Assembly (NCBI GenBank): GCA_014381465.1
Contig: JACNLP010000079.1
Coordinates: forward strand, 1-45,149
Reading direction: 5' to 3'
Origin: Flavobacteriales bacterium
GTDB taxonomy: Bacteria; Bacteroidota; Bacteroidia; Flavobacteriales; BACL11
DNA: 45,149 nucleotides
In this document: in pieces, positions 1-7,470 of the stretch
Numbering within the stretch: the first letter of the stretch is position 1
Layout: every line of letters begins with the position of its first letter
The notes under the pieces: generated by a model
Databases searched by the model: none
What the model was told of the DNA's origin: nothing
The model's input: only the letters and a program-made list of their open reading frames with translations
Translations under genes and position numbers: made by a program

Positions 1-763
1 TGCGTTTTTCTTCTAAAGGTAAAGTATTGTCAAAAAGTTCAATTTCTTTTTCAGTAGAAAGGTGAAAAACATGAAGCCTTGTATTGTGTTTTTTTGCCAA
101 TTCCACTGCCATAGAAGAAGATTTATAACAAGCTTCAGCACTTCTAATATTTGGGTGTTCGCTAATTGGTACTTCCTCTCCAAACTGAGCTTTTGCTTTC
201 TCAATATTTTCCTGAATAGTAGCTTCATCCTCACAATGAACAGCAATTAACATAGGTGATTTTTGAAAAATCTCTTTCAATACGGATTTATTATCAACCA
301 ACATATTGCCAGTTGAAGAGCCCATAAATATTTTAATTGCCCCAACTGTTTTAGGATCAGTTTTTAAAACTTCATCTAAATTGTCGTTACTCGCTCCCAT
401 AAAAAAGCTGTAGTTGGCAATTGAAGTTTCTGCTGCAATTTGGTATTTATCCTCTAGTAGTTCTTGTGTTAAAGCTTGCGGATTGGTATTTGGCATTTCC
501 ATAAAAGAAGTAATTCCACCAGCCACTGCTGCTTTACTTTCAGTGTAAATATTTGCCTTATGTGTTAATCCTGGCTCACGAAAATGAACTTGATCATCAA
601 TTACGCCAGGCAATAAATGAAGTCCTTCTGCATCAATAATTGTATCTGCTTCAGTAGTGATTTTTGATGCAATCTCTTTTATCTTTTGATTTTCAATCAA
701 CACATCTGCTTTGTAAATTTTCCCTTCATTTACAAGAGTTGCGTTTTTTATTAATGTGAGCAT
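1..763 (-). CDS. pyrC: Dihydroorotase, class I (partial, C-terminus off the left edge)
   Basis: Only the first 254 codons are in the window; the reading frame stays open to base 1. Dihydroorotase cyclises carbamoyl-aspartate to dihydroorotate in de novo pyrimidine synthesis in the cytoplasm. Reading from the ATG at 763, I see the amidohydrolase signature GVIDDQVHFREPG (residues 53-65), the SFMEMPNT segment, KIFMGSSTGN with the lysine position that is usually carboxylated, and metal-site histidines in IAVHCEDE and LHVFHLST. The first histidine of the usual HxH zinc motif is glutamine here (Q58-V-H60), a substitution I recall from Bacteroidota homologues. Hydantoinase or allantoinase relatives are possible, but the HFREPG and MPNT segments favour dihydroorotase. 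The 129 bases upstream hold two repeat structures and no clear promoter box. Confidence 0.85.
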   Translation of the reverse strand, partial: MLTLIKNATLVNEGKIYKADVLIENQKIKEIASKITTEADTIIDAEGLHLLPGVIDDQVHFREPGLTHKANIYTESKAAVAGGITSFMEMPNTNPQALTQELLEDKYQIAAETSIANYSFFMGASNDNLDEVLKTDPKTVGAIKIFMGSSTGNMLVDNKSVLKEIFQKSPMLIAVHCEDEATIQENIEKAKAQFGEEVPISEHPNIRSAEACYKSSSMAVELAKKHNTRLHVFHLSTEKEIELFDNTLPLEEKR

Positions 764-791
764 TTTTAGGATTTTTATTGGGCTTTACACA

Positions 792-839
792 CCCCTAAGC
801 CCTTACTTCACATGCGTTCAGCACATGCTTTTTAGAGGG
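792..839. repeat. Imperfect inverted repeat enclosing a direct repeat
   Basis: The left arm CCC-CTAA (792-798) pairs with TTAG-GGG (832-835 and 837-839) with one bulged base. The enclosed sequence carries two copies of CACATGC (809-815 and 822-828). It lies between the dihydroorotase start and the upstream glycosyltransferase, so it could be a weak RNA hairpin or a genome-specific intergenic repeat. No T-tract follows on either strand, so it is not a typical terminator. Confidence 0.35.
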
Positions 840-856
840 ATTTTTGTTTATTTGTT

Positions 857-891
857 ATCTAAATACTAATGTCTAAAGTCTATTATCTAGT
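857..891. repeat. Degenerate 7-bp tandem repeat
   Basis: Five consecutive heptamers with a TCTAA-like core lie in exact 7-base register: ATCTAAA (857), TACTAAT (864), GTCTAAA (871), GTCTATT (878) and ATCTAGT (885). The array ends at the stop codon of the glycosyltransferase at 893. The approximate consensus is RTCTAAW. No function is evident. Confidence 0.5.
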
Positions 892-892
892 T

Positions 893-1624
893 CTATCTTT
901 TCCATTTTCTAAAAAAACTTTTGAGTTTCATTTGGATTACTCCAATAACGGCTTCCATAAAAATTCCACCACTCATTTTTGATTCTCCTTCAGTCCTGTC
1001 CGTAAAAATTACAGGAACTTCAACTACATTAAATCCATATTTCCAAGCTTTAAATTTCATTTCAATCTGAAAGGCATAACCAACAAATTGAATTTTATCA
1101 AAATTAATAGTTTCTAAAACTTTTCTTTTGTAGCATTTAAAGCCGGCAGTTGAATCATGAATGGGCATTCCCGTTATGAATTTTACATATTTTGATGCAA
1201 AAAAGGACATGAGTAAACGCGCCATTGGCCAATTTACAATATTAACCCCCTTTACATATCGTGATCCAATGGATAAATCTCCACCCTCATTTGCATTGGC
1301 ATTATATAGTCGAATTAAATCATCAGGATTGTGAGAAAAATCAGCATCCATTTCAAAAATAAATTTGTAATCTTTTTGCAATGCCCATTTAAACCCATGA
1401 ATGTAAGCTGTTCCAAGTCCTAGTTTTCCAGTTCTTTCTTCAATATGTAATTGTTCAGGAAATTCTGACTGTAGTTTTTTTACAATACCTGCTGTTCCAT
1501 CAGGAGAACCATCATCTACAATTAGGATGTGGAAAACCTTATCCAAAGAAAAAACCTTACGAATTATCTTTTCGATATTCTCCTTTTCGTTATATGTTGG
1601 GATGATGATTAAACTATCTGACAT
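893..1624 (-). CDS. Polyprenol-phosphate mannose synthase-like glycosyltransferase (GT2)
   Basis: A 243-residue family 2 glycosyltransferase of the dolichol/polyprenol-phosphate-mannose synthase type. Such enzymes transfer mannose (or another hexose) from a nucleotide sugar to a polyprenyl phosphate at the inner face of the membrane. Visible motifs are IIIPTYNEKENI near the N-terminus, VDDGSPDG (residues 36-43), the metal-binding DAD (93-95) followed by FSHNPDD, and the late FTDRTEGESKM segment typical of this family. The protein ends there with no GtrA-like or multi-TM extension, so it is a soluble or peripheral catalytic unit. It starts at ATG 1624, 34 bases from the end of the acetyl-CoA synthetase gene, and may be co-transcribed with it. 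The donor sugar cannot be told from sequence. Confidence 0.85.
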   Translation of the reverse strand: MSDSLIIIPTYNEKENIEKIIRKVFSLDKVFHILIVDDGSPDGTAGIVKKLQSEFPEQLHIEERTGKLGLGTAYIHGFKWALQKDYKFIFEMDADFSHNPDDLIRLYNANANEGGDLSIGSRYVKGVNIVNWPMARLLMSFFASKYVKFITGMPIHDSTAGFKCYKRKVLETINFDKIQFVGYAFQIEMKFKAWKYGFNVVEVPVIFTDRTEGESKMSGGIFMEAVIGVIQMKLKSFFRKWKR

Positions 1625-1658
1625 GCTGCAAAAATAAGTAAACAGATTTATAAAATTG

Positions 1659-3554
1659 TTATTGTGCTGAACTTTTGATTTCTTCTACAACAGCAGGATC
1701 TAAAAGTGTGCTTGTATCTCCTAAATTCTGAGTATCTCCTTCAGCAATTTTTCTTAAAATTCGTCTCATAATTTTTCCAGAACGCGTTTTTGGCAAGCCA
1801 CTTACAAATTGAATTTTATCCGCTTTTGCAATAGGACCTACATTCTTAGTTACTAAATCATTTATTTCTTTTTTAAGAGCATCTTCATTTTTTGGGGTGT
1901 TGTGGCAAATCACATAGGCATAAACACCATTACCTTTTATAGGATGAGGGAAGCCAACAATTGCTGTTTCACAAACATTTTCATGTTCATCCATTGCACT
2001 TTCAATTTCGGCAGTTCCTAAATTATGCCCTGAAACTATCAGCACATCATCTACCCTTCCTGTAATTCGGTACATTCCATTTTCATCTCTTAATGCTCCA
2101 TCTCCTGTAAAATATTTATTCTTAAAAGTTGAAAAATAAGTTTCTTTAAACCTTTTATGATCACCATAAATTGTGCGTGCCATTGATGGCCAAGGGAATT
2201 TCATGCACAATCTTCCTTCTACAGAATTTCCTTTAATTTCTTCTCCTTTTTCATCAACTAAGCAGGGTTGAATTCCCGGAAGTGGGAGTGTTGCAAATGT
2301 TGGTTTTGATGGAGTAACACCAGCTAAATTTGATATCATAATCCCTCCTGTTTCAGTTTGCCACCATGTATCTACAATTGGACAATTTCCATTTCCAATT
2401 TCTTTATCATACCAATGCCAAGCATCTTCATTTATGGGCTCGCCAACTGTTCCCAAGACTTTTAATGATGATAAATCATAAGGTTTTACAAAGTCTAATC
2501 CTTTAGCTTCTAAAGCACGAATTGCAGTTGGTGCAGTGTAAAAAATGTTGACTTTATTTTCTTCTACAATTTTCCAAAATCTTCCAGCATTTGGGTAAGA
2601 GGGAACGCCTTCAAACATCATTGTTGTTGCTCCTGCTAAAAGTGGTCCGTAAACAATATATGAGTGTCCGGTAATCCAACCAATATCTGCTGTACACCAA
2701 TAAATATCACCTTCATTATATTGAAAAACATTTCGGAAAGAATACTCAGTATAAATCATATATCCAGCAGTAGAATGCTGAATTCCTTTAGGTTTTCCTG
2801 TAGAGCCAGAGGTATATAAAATAAAGAGAGGATCTTCAGCATCCATTATTTCAATTGGGCAATCAGCATTAACTTTCTTTATTTCTTCTTTCCACCAAAT
2901 ATCCCTTCCACTTTGCATAGAGATTCTACTTTTAGTACGCTCTAATACTATGCATTTTTCTATTGATGGAGTAGATTTCATTGCTTCATCAGAAATATCT
3001 TTTAAGGGTGTGATTTTTGCTCCTCTAAACCCACCATCAGCAGTAATAAGAATGTTGCAAGTAGCATCATTTATTCTATCGGATAATGATTTTGCAGAAA
3101 ATCCAGCAAATACAACTGAGTGAATTGCTCCAATTCTGGCACAAGCCAAAACTGCAATTGCCAATTCAGGAACCATTGGCATGTAAAGACAGATTCTATC
3201 TCCTTTTTTTGCCCCATTATTTTTTAAAACATTAGCGAATTCGCAAACCTCAGAATGCAATTCTTTATATGATAAATTCCTGCTTTGTTCATTAGGTTTG
3301 TTGGCAATCCATTTTATAGCTGTTTGTTCCCCTCTTTTTTCAAGGTGTCTATCCAGACAGTTTTCAGTTATATTCAATTCCCCTCCTTCAAACCATTTTA
3401 TTTCTGGCTTGGTAAAATCCCAACTTAAAACTTTATCCCATTTTTTTTTCCAAGTGAAATTAGCAGCTTTTTCTTCCCAAAATTGCTCTGGATTTGAGAT
3501 GCTTTTTGCATACTCTTTTTTGTACTCATCAAAGTTTGAAATATTTCTCTCCAT
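1659..3554 (-). CDS. acsA: Acetyl-CoA synthetase
   Basis: A 631-residue AMP-forming acetate:CoA ligase, close to the family's usual length of about 650. It activates acetate through acetyl-AMP to acetyl-CoA in the cytoplasm. Motifs in order: the phosphate-binding loop LYTSGSTGKPKG (about residues 246-257), the acyl/AMP-site DTWWQTETGG, the hinge segment GRVDDVLIVSGH, and the C-terminal PKTRSGKIMRR with K594, the lysine that is acetylated in regulated Acs enzymes. The residue after the SGH motif is asparagine (N511), where the enterobacterial consensus has arginine. A TATCTTTG promoter box (minus strand, 3575-3582) lies about 20 bases upstream of the ATG. Acetate from the deoxyribose/acetaldehyde genes at 34.7-37.9 kb could feed it, but they are far away. 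Confidence 0.95.
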   Translation of the reverse strand: MERNISNFDEYKKEYAKSISNPEQFWEEKAANFTWKKKWDKVLSWDFTKPEIKWFEGGELNITENCLDRHLEKRGEQTAIKWIANKPNEQSRNLSYKELHSEVCEFANVLKNNGAKKGDRICLYMPMVPELAIAVLACARIGAIHSVVFAGFSAKSLSDRINDATCNILITADGGFRGAKITPLKDISDEAMKSTPSIEKCIVLERTKSRISMQSGRDIWWKEEIKKVNADCPIEIMDAEDPLFILYTSGSTGKPKGIQHSTAGYMIYTEYSFRNVFQYNEGDIYWCTADIGWITGHSYIVYGPLLAGATTMMFEGVPSYPNAGRFWKIVEENKVNIFYTAPTAIRALEAKGLDFVKPYDLSSLKVLGTVGEPINEDAWHWYDKEIGNGNCPIVDTWWQTETGGIMISNLAGVTPSKPTFATLPLPGIQPCLVDEKGEEIKGNSVEGRLCMKFPWPSMARTIYGDHKRFKETYFSTFKNKYFTGDGALRDENGMYRITGRVDDVLIVSGHNLGTAEIESAMDEHENVCETAIVGFPHPIKGNGVYAYVICHNTPKNEDALKKEINDLVTKNVGPIAKADKIQFVSGLPKTRSGKIMRRILRKIAEGDTQNLGDTSTLLDPAVVEEIKSSAQ

Positions 3555-3574
3555 ATTATAAAATCTAATTTGTT

Positions 3575-3582
3575 CAAAGATA
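3575..3582 (-). promoter_or_regulatory. Putative -7 promoter box (TAnnTTTG) for acsA
   Basis: The minus strand reads TATCTTTG, an exact match to the Bacteroidota -7 consensus TAnnTTTG, 20 bases before the acsA ATG. I do not see a TTG -33 element at the usual distance, so only half the promoter is supported. The divergent gene at 3654 must have its own promoter in the same 99-base gap; TAGTTTAG at 3623-3630 is a one-mismatch candidate. Confidence 0.4.
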
Positions 3583-3653
3583 AAATTATTTTAATATAAT
3601 GAAATAATTACTTGCATTTTTGTAGTTTAGCACCTCATTAAAAAAAAGAAATT

Positions 3654-4568
3654 ATGAAAAAGACTTTACTATTATTAAGTATGTTATTTACAATCGGTTT
3701 AAATGCACAAATTGTTGATTGTAATGAATTATTCTTCTCGGAATATATAGAAGGACCTGGGAATAATAATGCAATTGAGATTTATAATCCAACAAATAGT
3801 CCCATTAACTTAAGCGGTTATACCATAAATAGATATTGGAATGGAGCTACTTCTGGCCCAGATATATGGCCTTTAAGCGGAACTCTAAATACTGGAGAAG
3901 CTATAGCAATTGGTAACGGACAAGTGGATTCTGTTTGGGTTTCTACTTATTGGTCTCTTCCAGTTGACCCTGTTTTTTATTCTGCTTGCGGACAACACGG
4001 AAGTGGCATTTATCCCACACCTTTTTATTTTAATGGTGATGATGCTATGACTTTAGAAAAGGCTGGGAATATTATCGATATATTTGGGAAAGTAGGAGAA
4101 GATCCAGGGCAAGCATGGACAGATGATGCGTCAGCTGGATATACGGATGCAAATGGAGGAACATGGTGGACTAAAAGACAAACATTAGTAAGAAAAGCAA
4201 GTGTAAAAAAAGGAGTTACTACTAATCCTATTTTGTTCAACCCTACTTTGGAATATGACTCCCTACCAGATGCAACTTATTCAGGAATGGGAACACATAG
4301 TTGCGATTGTAGTATTATTAGCTCAATAAATGAAACAAATGATATTTCTTACATTATGTATCCTAACCCTGCAAATCTTGGGGCTATTGTAACGGTTAAT
4401 ACAAATTCGAAAATTAAAAGAATTAAATTGATAAATATATTAGGGGAAGTTGTTTCTCGCCCATCAAGCAATAAAATTGAAACTGATAATTTAGCTAAAG
4501 GAACTTATATTGTAAATATTATATTTGAGGATGGCAGAGAAGTTGATAATAAATTAATTGTTGAGTAA
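3654..4568 (+). CDS. Secreted lamin-tail-domain protein with type IX sorting domain
   Basis: 304 residues. An N-terminal signal peptide (about residues 1-18, ending LNA) is followed by a lamin tail domain recognisable from LFFSEYIEGPGNNNAIEIYN and INLSGYTINRYWNG. This domain occurs in extracellular bacterial proteins, often beside nucleases or phosphatases. A linker leads to a C-terminal type IX sorting domain of about 70 residues, starting at MYPNPANLG and containing IKLINILGEVV and LAKGTYIVNI. The protein is therefore expected on the cell surface or in the medium. I see no catalytic domain; a binding or accessory role is likely. It is the first gene of a plus-strand set with a TonB-dependent receptor and a phospholipase-D-family protein, and it is separated from the receptor by a terminator-like hairpin. 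Confidence 0.85.
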   Translation: MKKTLLLLSMLFTIGLNAQIVDCNELFFSEYIEGPGNNNAIEIYNPTNSPINLSGYTINRYWNGATSGPDIWPLSGTLNTGEAIAIGNGQVDSVWVSTYWSLPVDPVFYSACGQHGSGIYPTPFYFNGDDAMTLEKAGNIIDIFGKVGEDPGQAWTDDASAGYTDANGGTWWTKRQTLVRKASVKKGVTTNPILFNPTLEYDSLPDATYSGMGTHSCDCSIISSINETNDISYIMYPNPANLGAIVTVNTNSKIKRIKLINILGEVVSRPSSNKIETDNLAKGTYIVNIIFEDGREVDNKLIVE

Positions 4569-4588
4569 GTAAACAATAAACAAATTTG

Positions 4589-4618
4589 AAATGCTGATGG
4601 AAACATCAGCATTTTTTT
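4589..4618 (+). terminator. Rho-independent terminator-like hairpin
   Basis: An 11-bp perfect stem, AAATGCTGATG (4589-4599) with CATCAGCATTT (4604-4614), closes a GAAA loop and runs into a T-tract (4612-4618). The hairpin ends about nine bases before the ATG of the downstream TonB-dependent receptor, leaving no space for a conventional promoter between them. It may be an attenuator or partial terminator that lowers receptor expression relative to the first gene. Confidence 0.85.
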
Positions 4619-4627
4619 ACGAATATT

Positions 4628-7450
4628 ATGAAGAGAATAGCAGTTTTATTAGGAGGAATATTGATAGCATTTGGGGCTGTTGCTCAAACGAAAATTAGCG
4701 GTACAATTACTGATGCTAACACTGGTGAAGCATTAATTGGGGCCACAGTTATCTATGGAAAAGGAATGGGTACTGCTACTGATTTTGATGGGAATTATTC
4801 ATTTAATATTCAGCCAGGTGAAAGAAGTTTAAAGGTTTCCTATGTTGGGTATAAAGAAATAAGTAAAACTATTACTGTAGGAGAAACTTCACAAACATTA
4901 AACTTTAAGTTGAAAACTGTTTTACTTAATGAAGTGCAAGTAGTTGCCGATATTGCTAGAGATAGAGAAACTCCAGTTGCATTTTCAACTATTCCTATGA
5001 AAAAAATTAGTGAAGAATTAGCTTCACAAGATATTCCAATGATACTCAATTCCACTCCTGGAGTTTATGCTACTCAAAGTGGAGGTGGTGATGGTGATGC
5101 TAGAATCACAATAAGAGGATTTAACCAAAGAAATGTTGCAGTAATGATTGATGGAATTCCTGTAAATGATATGGAAAACGGTTGGGTGTATTGGAGCAAC
5201 TGGTTTGGATTAGATGCAGTAACTTCTAATATACAAGTGCAAAGAGGATTGGGAGCTTCAAAAATTGCGATTCCATCAGTTGGAGGGACTATGAATATTT
5301 TGACAAGAGGAATTGGAAATAAAGCAGGGGGGAGCATAAAACAATCGGTTGGAAGTTATGGAAAATTAAGAACATCACTAGGTTATAATTCTGGAAAGTT
5401 AGAAAATGGTTGGGGCTATACTTTGGCTGGTTCCTACAAAAAAGGAAATGGTTTTGTAGATGAAACTTGGAGTGAGGGGTTCTTTTATTATGCTAAAATT
5501 CAAAAATATTTAGGAAATCATATTTTGAGTTTATCAGCAATGGGGGCACCTCAAAAACACGGACAAAGGTCTTATAAAAGTGATATTGCAACTTATTGGA
5601 ACAAAGCTCAGCAGATGTATAGAGCTGACTCTTTAAATGGAGAATTTAAAAGTATGGATTATTACTTTAAGGAGGCAATAAAATATAACAAACATTGGGG
5701 GCATTTAGACAGATGGACTTTGGATAATAATGGAGATACGATACATAATAGAGAAACACTAAATACAAAACAGAATTACTATCACAAACCTCAATTTTCA
5801 TTAAGAGATTTTTGGACTGTAAACGATAAATTTTATGTTTCTAATATCTTATATGCTTCTATTGGGCATGGTGGAGGAACGGCTTTGAGTGGAAATACAA
5901 ATAATTATGATACAGATGGGCAGTACAATTTGCAAGAGGCCTACAATACGAATGTAAATAATATAGATGCGCTTTATTCTGATTCACAAAATAAGGCAGG
6001 CACCTACCTTAGAAGCTCCATCAATAATCATTTTTGGTATGGAGGATTATCTACTCTTAATTATCAGGTATCTGATGAAATTTCACTTTCGGGAGGATTA
6101 GATATGCGCTATTATAAAGGGCAACATTACAGAGAAGTTTACGATTTATTAGGAGCTGACTATGCTATTGATGATGCAAATGGAATGCAAAATTCGCAAG
6201 TAAAAAAAGTGGGAGATGTAGTGGGTTATCATAATGATGGAATAGTAAAATGGTCTGGCATTTTTTCTCAAATGGAATACAGCAATGGAATGTTAAGTGC
6301 ATTTTTTAATATTTCTGGCTCTAATTCTGCCTATAAAAGAATTGATTATTTTAAAAAGAAAGACTTGATCTTAGAGGACACTACTTATTTGGAGGCTTTA
6401 GGAACTTCAGTAGCAACAGAATTAGAATTTGATGAAAATGGAAATTTGATTGGCGCACATAAAACAATGGTGGAAGATACCATTTGGCATAATGGTAACT
6501 TCTATACAAGAAATTCTGAAGAAGCAAAATTGGCTGAAACTTCTTGGAAATGGATTAGAGGATTTACCATAAAAACAGGTGCAAATGTAAATTTGGATGA
6601 ATACAATAATGTGTTTTTTAATGTGGGTTATATTTCCAAAGCACCAAGATTTAATAATGTGTATGATTATAGTAATCAACTTTTTAGAGATATCCGCAAT
6701 GAACAAGTAAAGGCAGTTGAAGGAGGTTATTCATATCGTTCCTCCTTACTTTCGGCTAATATAAATGGCTATTATACTATTTGGGAAAATAAACCTTCAA
6801 ATGGCGGAGTAACAGTTATGGTTGATGATGTGCCTTTTAAAGCAAATATAAATGGAATGAATGCTTTACATAAAGGAGTAGAAATGGATGTGGCTTTGAA
6901 AATTAATCGGCAAATTAGTGTAGAAGGATTGCTTTCATTGGGCGATTGGAGATGGACTTCTTCTGATACAGCTCGTTTTTTAGATGATGACAACAATCCT
7001 GTAATGATAAATGATACAACAGAATTAATAGCCCCATTTGATGCCAAAGGAGTGCATGTTGGTGATGCTGCACAAACTCAGTATGGCTTAAGTATAAGAT
7101 ATGAGCCTAACCATAATTCTTACATCAAATTAAGAGGTACCTATTTTGCTGATTACTATGCTGATTTTGATCCATTGTCGTTAAATGGAGATAATGCCGG
7201 TAGAGAAAGCTGGAAAATCCCAGCATATCAATTAGTAGATTTACATGCGGGATACAAGTTCAAGATATTTGATGATAAGAAACTAGATATTAAATTTAGC
7301 ATACTTAATTTGTTCAATGAAACTTATATTTCTGATGCCCAGAATAATGATCCTTTTAATGCAAGCTATCAAGATTTTGATGCAAAATCTGCTGGAGTAT
7401 TTTTTGGCTTAGGCAGAAGGTTTAGTTTGTCAGCAAGATTCAATTTTTAA
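4628..7450 (+). CDS. TonB-dependent outer-membrane receptor with carboxypeptidase-regulatory-like domain
   Basis: 940 residues. A signal peptide (about 1-19, AVAQ) precedes an N-terminal beta-sandwich domain (about 21-105; SGTITDANTGEALIGATV). A plug domain follows (about 115-240, with ITIRGFNQRNVAVMIDGIPV), then a 22-strand-type barrel ending in an aromatic residue (ARFNF). It would import a substrate across the outer membrane using TonB/ExbBD energy; a TonB gene lies at 39.2 kb. No SusD partner is present, so it is not a classical glycan SusCD pair. The flanking secreted genes suggest a ligand released by phosphodiester cleavage, but that is inference. The ATG lies nine bases after a strong hairpin, and the next gene begins 20 bases after the stop, so those two are probably co-transcribed. 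Confidence 0.9.
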   Translation: MKRIAVLLGGILIAFGAVAQTKISGTITDANTGEALIGATVIYGKGMGTATDFDGNYSFNIQPGERSLKVSYVGYKEISKTITVGETSQTLNFKLKTVLLNEVQVVADIARDRETPVAFSTIPMKKISEELASQDIPMILNSTPGVYATQSGGGDGDARITIRGFNQRNVAVMIDGIPVNDMENGWVYWSNWFGLDAVTSNIQVQRGLGASKIAIPSVGGTMNILTRGIGNKAGGSIKQSVGSYGKLRTSLGYNSGKLENGWGYTLAGSYKKGNGFVDETWSEGFFYYAKIQKYLGNHILSLSAMGAPQKHGQRSYKSDIATYWNKAQQMYRADSLNGEFKSMDYYFKEAIKYNKHWGHLDRWTLDNNGDTIHNRETLNTKQNYYHKPQFSLRDFWTVNDKFYVSNILYASIGHGGGTALSGNTNNYDTDGQYNLQEAYNTNVNNIDALYSDSQNKAGTYLRSSINNHFWYGGLSTLNYQVSDEISLSGGLDMRYYKGQHYREVYDLLGADYAIDDANGMQNSQVKKVGDVVGYHNDGIVKWSGIFSQMEYSNGMLSAFFNISGSNSAYKRIDYFKKKDLILEDTTYLEALGTSVATELEFDENGNLIGAHKTMVEDTIWHNGNFYTRNSEEAKLAETSWKWIRGFTIKTGANVNLDEYNNVFFNVGYISKAPRFNNVYDYSNQLFRDIRNEQVKAVEGGYSYRSSLLSANINGYYTIWENKPSNGGVTVMVDDVPFKANINGMNALHKGVEMDVALKINRQISVEGLLSLGDWRWTSSDTARFLDDDNNPVMINDTTELIAPFDAKGVHVGDAAQTQYGLSIRYEPNHNSYIKLRGTYFADYYADFDPLSLNGDNAGRESWKIPAYQLVDLHAGYKFKIFDDKKLDIKFSILNLFNETYISDAQNNDPFNASYQDFDAKSAGVFFGLGRRFSLSARFNF

Positions 7451-7470
7451 ATAATTAATAAATAAATAAA

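Noticed and set aside
13-246. Open frame on the minus strand and an overlapping one on the plus strand
   Set aside because: Both are shadows of the dihydroorotase frame, which is continuous to the window edge and carries the family motifs.
4628-7450. SusC of a polysaccharide utilisation locus
   Set aside because: No SusD gene follows, and the neighbouring secreted proteins are not glycan-degrading; kept as a general TonB-dependent receptor.
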